DNA of 64,000 nucleotides from Gymnodinialimonas sp. 202GB13-11 (GTDB lineage: Bacteria; Pseudomonadota; Alphaproteobacteria; Rhodobacterales; Rhodobacteraceae): positions 1,426,001 to 1,490,000 of the forward strand of contig NZ_JBFRBH010000001.1 of NCBI RefSeq assembly GCF_040932485.1, read 5' to 3'. Shown piece after piece: positions 20,110 through 29,166 of this stretch. The position numbers were made by a program, and so were the translations under genes. Within the stretch, counting starts at the first letter, position 1. Every line of letters starts with the position of its first letter. The notes beneath the pieces are model-generated. The model made no database searches. It saw only the letters and a program-made list of their open reading frames with translations, and was not told where the DNA came from.

Positions 20110-20352
20110 TCACTGATCGGTGCCGGACGTCGAAAGTGTTACGGATGTTCCAGTTTGCGGGGTTGCAAACGTGCCCGGCGCAGACGCGTTCGCGGCCAAG
20201 GACCGGAAGTACGGCATGCAGGCTGCCATCACTACCGGGTCAGCCTGCTGCGGCCCGATGATTAGAGCCTGTTCGCACTGCGCTGCGCTTTGGGCGAAAG
20301 CAGGGCCGGTGACCAGGGCAAGCACAGCGGGGATGGCGAGTTTTCTAAGCAT
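20110..20352 (-). CDS. Small secreted protein
   Basis: Eighty-residue protein with a signal peptide (MLRKLAIPAVLALVTGPAFA) and a short mature chain with two cysteines (QCEQAL, ACMPYF), then a Thr/Ser-rich tail. GAGG lies 7 nt before the ATG at 20352. I do not recognise a family. It lies between lipA and the DUF6456 gene on the same strand, with separate intergenic gaps. Confidence 0.6.
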   Translation of the reverse strand: MLRKLAIPAVLALVTGPAFAQSAAQCEQALIIGPQQADPVVMAACMPYFRSLAANASAPGTFATPQTGTSVTLSTSGTDQ

Positions 20353-20519
20353 TCTGAACCTCGGATGTATGAGTGAGAGGTTTCTACACTCACCATTCCC
20401 GCCCGCGCATGAACCCGGAGAGCATTTCGAATTTTTCGCTATTTCACAAAGCCTTGGCGCAACTGACAAAAAATCCACGAAGACTTTTATTCGAAGTCTC
20501 CCGTCCTCTCCTCTGGCGC

Positions 20520-21665
20520 TTATCCCCGTGTAGCAGGGACGAATCCTTGCGAGGCCTCGTAGTGCTGCAACAAGCGCTGCAAGCCGATCTTCAGCACTAC
20601 TTTGCCTGAACGGGCCGACCAACCAAGCCGCTTTTCGGCTGACTCCAGCCCCTCCAGGAAACAACAGACCCGCATCACGACATCCGCCAGTCCCGGACCC
20701 AGATCGTCCAGCGCATCAGAGACGCGTTTGCGCGCATCCATTGGGCCTTCGCCGATGCCTCCATCCGAAAGGAAGCCACCGCGATCCCCGCCTGTCAGGA
20801 AGCGGTCCCAGTTCTGGCCGACGCGTGGCCCCATCTGGGCGCGCTCAAAGTCCTCTCGCAAACGCTCACCCGCCTGAACCAACTCCGGGCCAAGGAAAGG
20901 CTTTCCGTCCGGCCCCTTGCGGCGGGCCAATCCAGCCAATGGTGATTCCGACAGGTTCACACGCAGCTGAACGGGCTTTCCGTCGTCTCCTGCAACCTTG
21001 CGTTTGCCCCAATTGGCATGTTGGCCCTGAAACGCTGTCGGCCCCTCCGCGAAACCGGCATTTCCCACACGACGCTTGCGATCTTCCTCAATCAAACGCT
21101 TAAGCGCCGACTTTCCGGCATTTGTGATGCCGTAACGTGCGATGCGGCCGCCCTTTTTTACGCATTGGATCCAGTCTTTGACCGCGAACGCCTGCGCAAC
21201 GCGGCGATCCACAACTGCGGTGCGTGTCTGGTCCCCGTCTATGCCCTGGCGCAGCACTACGGCCTTGTCCATATCCTGTGCTACGGCCAAAACGGCCCCC
21301 GTCTCACACAGGCGGCGCAAAATCCGCCGAGCCTCGCGTGTGATCTGCGTCTCATCTTCAATCGGCGTCCGTATCGGGGCAGTCATGCGCCGCGTCTCCT
21401 CATGTTGATTGGTGTTTTTCGTCAGTTCGCACGGGCGGAAACCGGATAAGGTGTCGAGTGCTTCATTCAGCAACGGATCGTCCCGCCGATCCTCGAAATC
21501 CCGCACCTGGCGACAGATTGTCGAAGGCGATTTGCCGACCGTTCCGGCGATATTGCGATAGCTTTGCCCCGATGCCGTATGGGCCAAATATTGCTGTGCC
21601 TGTTGAGGCACCCAAGCAGGTAAGTGCGGAACAGCAACCGTTTTTGCAGAGTCAGTATTGTTCAT
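20520..21665 (-). CDS. DUF6456 protein with N-terminal helix-turn-helix
   Basis: Conserved alphaproteobacterial protein of unknown function, 381 residues. Residues about 25-55 form a probable helix-turn-helix (QSYRNIAGTVGKSPSTICRQ), suggesting DNA binding; a second wing-like segment (KKGGRIARYGITNAGKSALK) is near residue 155. The C-terminal part (about 290-370) is the DUF6456-like region ending in ESAEKRLGWSARSGKVVL. The start at 21665 follows from the first in-frame ATG before the HTH. It is divergent from the DUF6477 gene, with a DnaA box in the shared intergenic region. Confidence 0.75.
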   Translation of the reverse strand: MNNTDSAKTVAVPHLPAWVPQQAQQYLAHTASGQSYRNIAGTVGKSPSTICRQVRDFEDRRDDPLLNEALDTLSGFRPCELTKNTNQHEETRRMTAPIRTPIEDETQITREARRILRRLCETGAVLAVAQDMDKAVVLRQGIDGDQTRTAVVDRRVAQAFAVKDWIQCVKKGGRIARYGITNAGKSALKRLIEEDRKRRVGNAGFAEGPTAFQGQHANWGKRKVAGDDGKPVQLRVNLSESPLAGLARRKGPDGKPFLGPELVQAGERLREDFERAQMGPRVGQNWDRFLTGGDRGGFLSDGGIGEGPMDARKRVSDALDDLGPGLADVVMRVCCFLEGLESAEKRLGWSARSGKVVLKIGLQRLLQHYEASQGFVPATRG

Positions 21666-21738
21666 GGCCAAAGGCCTCGCGATCAAAAGGTTAATGCCTG
21701 CAAAATTCCGCCGTATTGATTACTGAATGGTTAAATTC

Positions 21739-21747
21739 TGTGGATAA
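21739..21747 (-). promoter_or_regulatory. DnaA box (perfect TTATCCACA)
   Basis: TGTGGATAA on the plus strand, the reverse complement of the consensus DnaA box, lies in the AT-rich region between the divergent DUF6456 and DUF6477 genes. Confidence 0.55.
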
Positions 21748-21873
21748 CTGGAAAATTGTTTCTGAATCGTAAACTTTTTCAGGGGGTCCGCGCGCATGTT
21801 CTTTGATTCATGCAACGCCCCCGTATCCGGTGGCAGCCTGTGGCAGTGAAATCCATTGTCTGGGGACGCCGAA

Positions 21874-22116
21874 ATGACCGAACTGACCAAACATCTCAGC
21901 ACTATTCGCCGGCCGGGCCTTCTTGTCCGAGCCGCCACAATGGCTTGTGATACGGGCGATGCCCACCGCCGGGCCAAGCGGCGTCCGGTGACGAAACTGC
22001 TTGCCGAAGAGGAAATGCTGAATGCAGCCCGCATGGGCGGCGGCATGGGCTATTCTCCCACGCGTCACGTCCAGGTCATGAGCGCACTGCTGGCCGCGGC
22101 ACGCGCCGTCAATTGA
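21874..22116 (+). CDS. DUF6477 family small protein
   Basis: Eighty-residue protein of the Rhodobacterales-type DUF6477 family, function unknown. It is basic in the middle (RRAKRRPVTKLL) and ends MSALLAAARAVN; no signal peptide or membrane segment is present. ATG 21874 (MTELTKHLSTIRRPGLL) is the likely start; a TTG 18 nt upstream is also open. It is divergent from the DUF6456 gene and bracketed by two DnaA boxes. Confidence 0.75.
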   Translation: MTELTKHLSTIRRPGLLVRAATMACDTGDAHRRAKRRPVTKLLAEEEMLNAARMGGGMGYSPTRHVQVMSALLAAARAVN

Positions 22117-22136
22117 ACGGCGCATTTACCTTTTGG

Positions 22137-22145
22137 TGTGGATAA
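22137..22145 (-). promoter_or_regulatory. Second DnaA box (perfect)
   Basis: TGTGGATAA again matches the consensus DnaA box, in the same orientation as the one at 21739 and 20 nt after the DUF6477 stop codon, between it and the converging methyltransferase gene. Confidence 0.5.
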
Positions 22146-22157
22146 CCTGCGGCCAGT

Positions 22158-23714
22158 TCAGATGAACGCGTCCGGCATCGACGCCTTCTTTTCGCTGACA
22201 TAGGCGCGCAGTTCTTCGTTGATGGCCGGATCCAGCGCGGGTTGCTGGTAATCGGCCAGCATCTTCTCAACCTTCAGCGCGGCAAGCTCATAGCTCGACT
22301 GACTGCCATCCTCGGCCCAAGTCTCGTAGGGCTTGTAGTCAAGCACATTGGTCCGCCAGAACGCTGTCTGGTAATTGGCCTGTGTGTGCTCGCACCCCAA
22401 GAAATGCCCGCCCGGCCCCACTTCGCGCAAAGCGTCAAGGGCTTGCGCATTCTCATCCACGGCAATGCCTTCGGCCATCTTGTGCAGAATGCCAAGCTGG
22501 TCGGCGTCCAGAACGAACTTCTCCGGCGACGCGGACAAGCCACCTTCCAGCCAACCGCAGGAATGCAGCATGAAGTTCACGCCCGACAACAGCCCCATGT
22601 TCAGCGAATTCGCGGTCTCATACCCCGCCTGCGCATCGGGAATTTTCGAGCCGGTGAAAGACCCGGAGGAGCGGTATGGCAGGCCAAGGCGGCGGGTCAG
22701 CTGGCCCATGCCGTATGTGATCTGCGAAGTCTCAGGCGTGCCAAAGGTCGGCGCGCCGGAGTTCATGTCGATTGACGTCACCATGGCACCCATGATCGCG
22801 GGGGAGCCCGCTTTGACCAATTGGCTATAGGCCACGCCCGCCAGCCCTTCGGCGAGGCATTGCGTGAGCGTCCCGGCCACAGAAACAGGTGCCATCGCCC
22901 CACCCACGATGAAGGGCGAGATGATGGAAGCCTGCCCGGCCTCGGCATACACCTCCAACGCGCCCATCATGGTGCTGTCGAAGGTCAGCGGCGAGTTAAT
23001 GTTGATGAGCGAGGTCATCACCGTGTGGTTATCGACCACATCTGCACCAAAGAGGATCTTCGACATTTCAACCGAGTCGACCGCGCGTGAGGGTTCGGTG
23101 ACAGAGCCCATGTACGGCTTATCGCTGAGCGCCATATGGGCGTAGAGCATATCCAGATGGCGCTTGTTGACCGGCACATCGGTGGGCTCACAAACGGTGC
23201 CGCCGGAATGGTGCAACCATTTCGACATATAGCCGAGCTTCACGAAAACCTCGAAATCGGCCATGGTGGCGTAACGGCGCCCCCCTTTGAGGTCGTTTAC
23301 AAAGGGCGGTCCATAGACCGGCGCCAGTACCATCGTGTTGCCGCCAATCTCGACATCGCGGGCGCGGTTGCGGGCGATCTGGGTGAACTTCGACGGTGCC
23401 GTCTTGATCAGCTCGCGCGCAAGGCCACGCGGAATGTGCACACGCTCGCCCTGCACATCAGCCCCGGCATCGCGCCAACGCGCCAACGCGCCCGGGTTTT
23501 CGACGAACATAACGCCGATTTCTTCCAGCACGGTCTCGGCGTTGGTCTCGATAATCTCGAGCGCCTCGTCATGCAGGATGTCGAGGTTGGGAATCTTCCG
23601 CTCAATAAAACGTGCTGTCTCAAAGCTGACCGCTGAACGGCTGGCTCGGCGTGCGGCCCCACCGCCCCCACGTGCCCTGCGCCGACCGCCCGTTGCCTGT
23701 TCCGCTTCGCCCAT
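22158..23714 (-). CDS. MttB-family corrinoid methyltransferase, non-pyrrolysine type
   Basis: Member of the trimethylamine methyltransferase (MttB) superfamily, 518 residues. The N-terminus is basic (GGRRRARGGGGAARRASR), then the TIM-barrel family sequence runs without interruption (APVYGPPFVNDLKGG, HHSGGTVCEP, NSGAPTFGTPETSQITYG, MLHSCGWLEGG). Pyrrolysine-type MttB has an in-frame TAG; this gene has none, so it belongs with the glycine-betaine-type (MtgB-like) homologues that lack pyrrolysine, which demethylate quaternary amines. Substrate is not shown by sequence. The start at 23714 follows GGAGGG, which lies in a hairpin. Confidence 0.88.
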   Translation of the reverse strand: MGEAEQATGGRRRARGGGGAARRASRSAVSFETARFIERKIPNLDILHDEALEIIETNAETVLEEIGVMFVENPGALARWRDAGADVQGERVHIPRGLARELIKTAPSKFTQIARNRARDVEIGGNTMVLAPVYGPPFVNDLKGGRRYATMADFEVFVKLGYMSKWLHHSGGTVCEPTDVPVNKRHLDMLYAHMALSDKPYMGSVTEPSRAVDSVEMSKILFGADVVDNHTVMTSLININSPLTFDSTMMGALEVYAEAGQASIISPFIVGGAMAPVSVAGTLTQCLAEGLAGVAYSQLVKAGSPAIMGAMVTSIDMNSGAPTFGTPETSQITYGMGQLTRRLGLPYRSSGSFTGSKIPDAQAGYETANSLNMGLLSGVNFMLHSCGWLEGGLSASPEKFVLDADQLGILHKMAEGIAVDENAQALDALREVGPGGHFLGCEHTQANYQTAFWRTNVLDYKPYETWAEDGSQSSYELAALKVEKMLADYQQPALDPAINEELRAYVSEKKASMPDAFI

Positions 23715-23752
23715 GACACCCTCCAAAGGCAAATGACCCGTTGGAAGGTGTC
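23715..23752 (-). promoter_or_regulatory. Leader hairpin sequestering the ribosome site of the MttB-family gene
   Basis: Read on the minus strand, GACACCTTCCA pairs with TGGAGGGTGTC (11 bp, one U-G pair) around a 16-nt loop. The right arm contains the GGAGGG ribosome site and ends directly at the ATG of the methyltransferase gene. Formation in mRNA would block initiation. It could also be a DNA operator. Confidence 0.55.
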
Positions 23753-23857
23753 TAACGCGCGGGCCAACCGGTCAGCGGGCGAATTACGTCATCTGCGACG
23801 CGGATGCGACATGGTCGCGTGCTTGCGGGTTCCGCGCGAACGCCCTTAAGGAAAGGG

Positions 23858-24313
23858 ATGGCAGACGAAACAGTCACACACCATTGGCGGCCTTCCCCTT
23901 ACCCTAGATGCATCGCCATCGGCCTGATTAAGGACAATGGCAGACTTCTATGCGCTGAGGTCACCTGCGACGACGGCGGGATCAAGGGGTATCGCCCACT
24001 GGGAGGCGGAATCGAAATCGGTGAAACCGCCGCCGATGCCCTTGCCCGTGAATTCAAAGAAGAGGTCCGGGCAGAGGTAAAGGTCGGTCCGCGCCGCGCT
24101 GTGTTGGAAAACATCTTTCAGCATGAAGGCGCGTTGGGGCATGAGATCGTGTTCGTTCATGAAGCCGTAGTGATCCGTCCCGGATTGATCCAACCAAAGC
24201 GGTTCCTGCTTGAAGAGGCAGGCCGTGTCACTGCCCTTGATTGGGTCCCGCTGGACAGTTTCAAAAGCGGTCAGGCTGTGCTGTTTCCCGATGGTGTGTT
24301 GGCGCTTCTCTAG
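23858..24313 (+). CDS. Nudix hydrolase
   Basis: Nudix-fold pyrophosphohydrolase, 151 residues. The Nudix box is visible as GGGIEIGETAADALAREF followed by KEEVRAEV, matching Gx5Ex7REUxEExGU with a Val in the last hydrophobic position. Substrate is unknown. AAGGA at 23848-23852 precedes the ATG at 23858. It lies between the MttB-family gene (divergent) and guaA (43 nt downstream, same strand). Confidence 0.9.
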   Translation: MADETVTHHWRPSPYPRCIAIGLIKDNGRLLCAEVTCDDGGIKGYRPLGGGIEIGETAADALAREFKEEVRAEVKVGPRRAVLENIFQHEGALGHEIVFVHEAVVIRPGLIQPKRFLLEEAGRVTALDWVPLDSFKSGQAVLFPDGVLALL

Positions 24314-24356
24314 TCAGGGCCTTGCACGCCCCTGCCCCGCGGCTTAATCCGCGTCC

Positions 24357-25961
24357 ATGACCAACGCTGCTGTCCCCGACCCCGCCGACCATGAACGCCT
24401 GCTGATCATCGACTTCGGGTCGCAGGTCACGCAATTGATCGCCCGCCGCCTGCGCGAGTTGAGCGTGTATTGCGAGATCCACCCCTATCAAAACGTTGAT
24501 GACGCTTTCATCGAAGCCTTCGCGCCAAAGGCGATCATCTTCTCGGGCGGGCCGGATTCGGTTGTTCGTGAAGGCTCGCCGCGTCCTCCGCAGGCTGCCT
24601 ACGACGCGGGCGTTCCGATCCTGGGCATCTGCTACGGCCAGCAGGTGATGATGCAGGACCTTGGCGGCGAAGTGCACGGCGGCAAAATCTCTGGCGGTGG
24701 CGGCACCGCCGAATTCGGACGCGCCTTTGTGGAGCCGAAGGGGGAGCTGGACCTTCTGACCGGTTGGTTCGGCACTCCGGAACAGGATGGCCGCGAACAG
24801 GTATGGATGAGCCATGGAGATCACGTTGCGAAGCTGGCCCCCGGCTTTGAGGTCTATGGCACCTCGCCCAACGCGCCCTACGCGATCACGGCTGATCTGA
24901 GCCGGCATTTCTATGCCGTGCAGTTCCACCCAGAGGTACATCACACGCCCAAGGGCGCGAAGCTATATGAGAATTTCGTGCGGCTCGCCGGGTTCTCGGG
25001 CGACTGGACGATGGAAGCCTACCGCGAGCAGGCGGTCGAGGCGATCCGCGCACAGGTGGGCGATGCCAAGGTGATCTGCGCCCTGTCAGGCGGCGTGGAC
25101 TCGTCGGTGACGGCGGCGCTGCTGCACGAAGCCATTGGCGATCAGTTGACCTGCGTCTTCGTGGATCACGGCTTGCTACGCCACAAGGAAGGCGAAGAGG
25201 TTGTGGCTATGTTCCGCGATCATATGAACCTTTCGGTCATCCACGCCGAAGAGCAGGAGCTGTTTCTGGGCGAGTTGGAGGGGGTCAGCGACCCTGAGAC
25301 GAAGCGGAAGATCATTGGCAAGCTCTTCATCGACGTGTTCCAGAAATACGCCAACGAAATCGAAGGCGCAAAATACCTAGCGCAGGGCACACTTTATCCG
25401 GATGTGATTGAAAGCGTGTCGTTCTCCGGTGGGCCCTCGGTGACGATCAAATCCCACCACAATGTCGGCGGCCTGCCCGAAAAGATGGGTCTGAAGCTGG
25501 TGGAGCCGCTGCGCGAGCTCTTCAAGGACGAGGTGCGGGCCTTGGGCCACGAACTTGGTCTGCCGGCCCATTTCATCGCGCGCCACCCCTTCCCCGGCCC
25601 CGGCCTCGCCATCCGCTGCCCAGGTGAGATCACGCGGGAGAAGCTGGATATCCTGCGGCTGGCTGATGCCGTCTATATCGACCAAATCCGGAAGCACGGC
25701 CTTTATGATGAAATCTGGCAGGCTTTTGTCGCGATCCTGCCCGTGCGCACCGTGGGCGTGATGGGCGACGGGCGCACATATGATTACGCCTGCGCCCTGC
25801 GCGCTGTAACATCGGTCGATGGCATGACCGCCGACTATTATCCGTTCAGCCATGAGTTCCTTGGCGAGACGGCAACGCGGATCATCAACGAAGTTCCCGG
25901 GATCAATCGGGTCACATACGACATCACCTCAAAACCGCCCGGCACGATCGAGTGGGAATGA
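24357..25961 (+). CDS. guaA: GMP synthase (glutamine-hydrolysing)
   Basis: Converts XMP, ATP and glutamine to GMP. The 534-residue protein has a class I glutamine amidotransferase domain (about 15-205, catalytic Cys in GICYGQQ, with QFHPEVHHT later), an ATP-pyrophosphatase domain with P-loop SGGVDSSV, and the C-terminal dimerisation domain ending [10 protein letters not shown]. Length and motifs are standard. It follows the Nudix gene closely. Confidence 0.97.
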   Translation: MTNAAVPDPADHERLLIIDFGSQVTQLIARRLRELSVYCEIHPYQNVDDAFIEAFAPKAIIFSGGPDSVVREGSPRPPQAAYDAGVPILGICYGQQVMMQDLGGEVHGGKISGGGGTAEFGRAFVEPKGELDLLTGWFGTPEQDGREQVWMSHGDHVAKLAPGFEVYGTSPNAPYAITADLSRHFYAVQFHPEVHHTPKGAKLYENFVRLAGFSGDWTMEAYREQAVEAIRAQVGDAKVICALSGGVDSSVTAALLHEAIGDQLTCVFVDHGLLRHKEGEEVVAMFRDHMNLSVIHAEEQELFLGELEGVSDPETKRKIIGKLFIDVFQKYANEIEGAKYLAQGTLYPDVIESVSFSGGPSVTIKSHHNVGGLPEKMGLKLVEPLRELFKDEVRALGHELGLPAHFIARHPFPGPGLAIRCPGEITREKLDILRLADAVYIDQIRKHGLYDEIWQAFVAILPVRTVGVMGDGRTYDYACALRAVTSVDGMTADYYPFSHEFLGETATRIINEVPGINRVTYDITSKPPGTIEWE

Positions 25962-26102
25962 CCCACGAACGGTTGCGAAAGATGTTCATGCTTTGAAGAC
26001 CTTTGGCAGGTAAGAGCGGGCCATGTCGGCACATATCGAGACATTTGCCCTTTTGGCAGTTTTTGATTGGCAGTTCATTTGGCCCTGATCCGGCCCATCA
26101 AA

Positions 26103-26702
26103 ATGCGGCGCGTCCGGCGCGTTCTGCGGCTGATGGTGATCTTCTATGCCGCGACGCTTGCAATGGTCCTGCTTTGCAACTGGTTTTGGCCGCGTGACAC
26201 GCTTCCTGCCCCTGCTGCACAGGTGATTTGCCTCGGTGGCCAGTCACATCAGGGTGTTCTGGCCAGCGACAGCACCTCGAGGGCTGAACGGTGCGCCGAG
26301 TTGCTTCTGGCCGGATTGGCGGACGAAATTCTTGTCACAGGATCAGGCACCGGCACACTGATGGTGGATCACATCCTGGCCTTGGGGGTCCCGGCAGAAG
26401 CGGTCTCGCTTGAGGCCATGTCACGTTCCACCCTGCAAAACGCGCTATTCTCTGCCGACATAAGCGACGTTGAGCAGCCCGTAATCGTGGTGACAGACGC
26501 ATATCATTTGCCCCGATCGTGGGTCTCGTTCCGCGCAATGGGCTTTCAGGATGTTCGCCTATCCTCATCCTCGTCGATGGTGGACCGGCCCAAACCCCTT
26601 TTACGTGAGGTTTCCGCAATCTGGTTCAACGCGCTCAGGCTTTTGGTTTACAGCGCCCTGTTCTGGGTCGATCCAGATATTCGCGCGGCGCTGATGGCGT
26701 GA
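26103..26702 (+). CDS. YdcF/DUF218 family membrane protein
   Basis: DUF218 proteins such as YdcF and SanA have a Rossmann-like fold and are linked to envelope functions. The 199-residue product has an N-terminal membrane segment (about 10-30), then family-like sequence QVICLGGQS, ILVTGSGTGTLMV, EAMSRSTLQNALF and VVTDAYHLPRSWVSF with the conserved Asn and the Tyr-His pair. The start is uncertain: ATG 26103 gives the usual basic N-terminus, but no strong ribosome site is seen. Confidence 0.72.
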   Translation: MRRVRRVLRLMVIFYAATLAMVLLCNWFWPRDTLPAPAAQVICLGGQSHQGVLASDSTSRAERCAELLLAGLADEILVTGSGTGTLMVDHILALGVPAEAVSLEAMSRSTLQNALFSADISDVEQPVIVVTDAYHLPRSWVSFRAMGFQDVRLSSSSSMVDRPKPLLREVSAIWFNALRLLVYSALFWVDPDIRAALMA

Positions 26703-26712
26703 CGGCGGCCCC

Positions 26713-28056
26713 TTAGCGGAAAGCTTGTAGCCGACCGCCCTCTGTCACAACCAGCAGCGTGTCGTTGACCACAATCGGGTGGGCTGCCGCGCCATCGCGC
26801 ATTTCAACCGCACCGACCAACTGGCCGCTTTCCGGGCTGAAGAAACGGATATTTCCATCGCCTGAGACCACAACCAGGCGACCACCCGCAAGGATTGGCC
26901 CGAAATGGGTGAAGACGGCCCGACGGCGACGCTCCCGATCATTGACATAAAGCGGCAGTTCCGTGCCCCAGACGCGTGCGCCCGATCCGGCATCAAGGCG
27001 GATAAGCTCGTTGCGGTCGGACACGAAAAACAAGTCACCACCGGTGGCCAGAACGGGCGAATACGCGCCTTCTTCGGCGGTCCAAAGACGCGTGCCCGTT
27101 CCCGGGTTCAGCGCAACGACACGGCCCGATTGGTTGCCGACATAAATGCGCCCGTTCGCGATCACGGGGTCAGAGGTCACATCATTGATGTTCGCATAAG
27201 CAACACCACTGCGCCCACCGGCCACGGACGTAACCCACAAAGGCGCACCGGACCGGCGCAACGTGCCCGAAAGCTCACCCGAGCCGAAAGGGAACAAAAC
27301 GATGCGGTCGGTCACTGCCGGGGCCGCGGCACCACTGAGAAGCGGATCGGTTGTGGTCGCTGGCACTTGCCAGATCAAACGGCCATTGGACACATCCAGC
27401 GCCCAAGCCTGATTGTTACGGCTGACGATGTAGACGGTGTTGCCCGAAATCGTAGGCGCGCCGATGCCTGCATCAAGTCGCTGCCGCCAGTTCACAGCAC
27501 CCGTGGCGGCGTTGACTGCGATCAACTCCCCAAAGCCGGTCGTCACGAACAGCGTGCCGCCGGACAAAGCCAAACCACCACCTGAGACGGAGCCGCCGCG
27601 ATCAAATCCTGGCTGAAGGTCAGCGGACCAGACCGTTCCACCTGTCGCAAGATCGGTCGCAACCACCCCTGCCGTTGCATCCATCGTGAACACGCGCGCC
27701 CCGTCCGAGACAGGATCAGCGGTAATCCGGTTTCGCCGTGAATTTCCACGTCCGATCTCAGCCGTCCAAACAGGCGTCAGGCTGGAGCCGAGATTGGCAT
27801 GTGGTGTGCGGTTCGAAGAATTATAGCCGCGCTGTTCCCAAGTCGCGATGCGCACGATGCTTGGCAAGCTGATCGCGCGCGGCGCGTCTGCGGCCCCCGC
27901 ATCGGCAAGCGACCGCGTGGCGTCACCGCTGAGAACATCGGCCAACGGCGTGTCGATAGAGAAACGCTCACCCGGCAAAATCACCTCACGCTCACAGGCT
28001 GCGAGGCCAAGAACGGCGACACAGGCGAAGGCGCTGGCTTTAACAAATGTGCTCAT
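26713..28056 (-). CDS. bamB: BamB-like outer-membrane assembly lipoprotein
   Basis: Beta-propeller lipoprotein of the BAM complex, which inserts beta-barrel proteins into the outer membrane. The 447-residue product has lipobox LGLAAC with Cys21 as lipidation site, and about eight PQQ-type repeats (LIWQVPATTTDPLL, VVALNPGTGTRLW, LIRLDAGSGARVWG). It lies 79 nt downstream of the YfgM-like gene, the usual order. In many bacteria der follows bamB; here der is at 60930. ATG 28056 starts the signal peptide. Confidence 0.9.
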   Translation of the reverse strand: MSTFVKASAFACVAVLGLAACEREVILPGERFSIDTPLADVLSGDATRSLADAGAADAPRAISLPSIVRIATWEQRGYNSSNRTPHANLGSSLTPVWTAEIGRGNSRRNRITADPVSDGARVFTMDATAGVVATDLATGGTVWSADLQPGFDRGGSVSGGGLALSGGTLFVTTGFGELIAVNAATGAVNWRQRLDAGIGAPTISGNTVYIVSRNNQAWALDVSNGRLIWQVPATTTDPLLSGAAAPAVTDRIVLFPFGSGELSGTLRRSGAPLWVTSVAGGRSGVAYANINDVTSDPVIANGRIYVGNQSGRVVALNPGTGTRLWTAEEGAYSPVLATGGDLFFVSDRNELIRLDAGSGARVWGTELPLYVNDRERRRRAVFTHFGPILAGGRLVVVSGDGNIRFFSPESGQLVGAVEMRDGAAAHPIVVNDTLLVVTEGGRLQAFR

Positions 28057-28135
28057 CTCGTGCCCACCACTCATTGTCTTGGGATCGTTTGGCGATCCTG
28101 AAAATGTCTTGCGCCGGACCAATCGGGCCATCGGC

Positions 28136-28999
28136 TTATTCCGTTTCCGCCTCGGCCTCTTCCGCCGCTGCAGGCTCCTCTTCGGCACCGTCTTCTTCGC
28201 CGGGTGCTTCTGCCGCCGCATCGTCCGCTTCTGCGGGTTCCTCGGCAGGTTCCCCCTCTTCGGAGCCTAGCTCACCAACGGCTTCATCCTCAACAGGCGC
28301 GTCCTCCCCCGGCGCCTCTTCTTCAGGGGCCTCTTCTTCTACTGGCGCGTCCACCAGCACTGCTCCACTTTCCAGCGACACAATCAACTGCGCAGCGCGT
28401 TGTTGCAAGCCTGCAGTGGCCGCAGCGCTGTTCTCGATGCTGCGCAAACGGTCGAGGCCCGCATCAAGATTACCGGCCCGAATGTCGACAAGGGCCAACT
28501 GCTCTTCCGCAAGGGCTGAATAGGGCGCGCCGGGCTCGGCCAACCGCTCAAGCACGAGGCGTGCTTCATCTTCCGGGGCCGGGTCCATCATCTGCGCCTT
28601 CAAAAGCGCCAGATCGACGTAACGGCGCGGCAATCCGGGTGCCTCAGCGGCTTCGCGAAGGCGGGCCGCAGCGGCTGCGGTATCTTCTGAATTGGCCTCT
28701 TCTCCCGCGGCCAGCAGGGCCAGGATCATGGCGACCTCAGGCGAAGGTGTCTCGATTGCGGACAGGGCGGCGATACGCGCCTCAGGGTCTTCGCTTTCCA
28801 GGCCGGCCAGAAGCGCGTCGCCAAAGGCCTCGGACTCTGCACGCTGCTGCGAGGATTGCCATTCAAACCATGCGGCGGCTCCGACGATGGCAACCACAAC
28901 CAGAATGGCCAGCCATCCCCACCGACGGAACAGCGAAAACAGCCGATCACGGCGAACTTCCTCGCTGACTTCCTCGATAAAACTGTCGGTATTGGACAT
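28136..28999 (-). CDS. YfgM-like TPR membrane protein with acidic tail
   Basis: Inner-membrane protein of the YfgM/TPR_21 family, thought to assist periplasmic chaperones and found next to bamB. The 287-residue product has one membrane helix (about 28-46), a periplasmic TPR-like region (about 55-210: alanine-rich helices such as RYVDLALLKAQMMDP and YSALAEEQLALVDI), and an unusual C-terminal tail (about 215-287) that is almost entirely Glu, Ala, Pro and Asp. The acidic tail is not typical of E. coli YfgM. Confidence 0.82.
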   Translation of the reverse strand: MSNTDSFIEEVSEEVRRDRLFSLFRRWGWLAILVVVAIVGAAAWFEWQSSQQRAESEAFGDALLAGLESEDPEARIAALSAIETPSPEVAMILALLAAGEEANSEDTAAAAARLREAAEAPGLPRRYVDLALLKAQMMDPAPEDEARLVLERLAEPGAPYSALAEEQLALVDIRAGNLDAGLDRLRSIENSAAATAGLQQRAAQLIVSLESGAVLVDAPVEEEAPEEEAPGEDAPVEDEAVGELGSEEGEPAEEPAEADDAAAEAPGEEDGAEEEPAAAEEAEAETE

Positions 29000-29119
29000 G
29001 CCTGCCGCTCCACCCCGGAATTCTTTGTTGCGCAGGGATTACCCCGGCATTGGGTCAAGGCGCAAGGGCCGGAAGAGCGGCGGTTTATCCCGCCCATACT
29101 CAACCCGAGGGCGAGTATT

Positions 29120-29132
29120 CTGAACCGTTCAG
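29120..29132. promoter_or_regulatory. Operator-like palindrome CTGAAC-C-GTTCAG
   Basis: A 13-nt perfect inverted repeat about 143 nt before the RND operon. It shares the CTGAACC core with the 18-nt repeat at 29167, suggesting two sites for one dimeric regulator. Confidence 0.5.
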
Positions 29133-29166
29133 TTCACTCTTGTAGCTCCGGCGGAAAAAAAGTAAT

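Noticed and set aside
21666-21873. Possible chromosomal origin
   Set aside because: Only one DnaA box is in the AT-rich region itself, no clustered boxes and no typical origin genes such as hemE, gidA or parAB are adjacent.
26023-26088. Twenty-one-codon ORF before the YdcF gene
   Set aside because: Very short, no ribosome site of note and no sign of conservation; chance frame likely.
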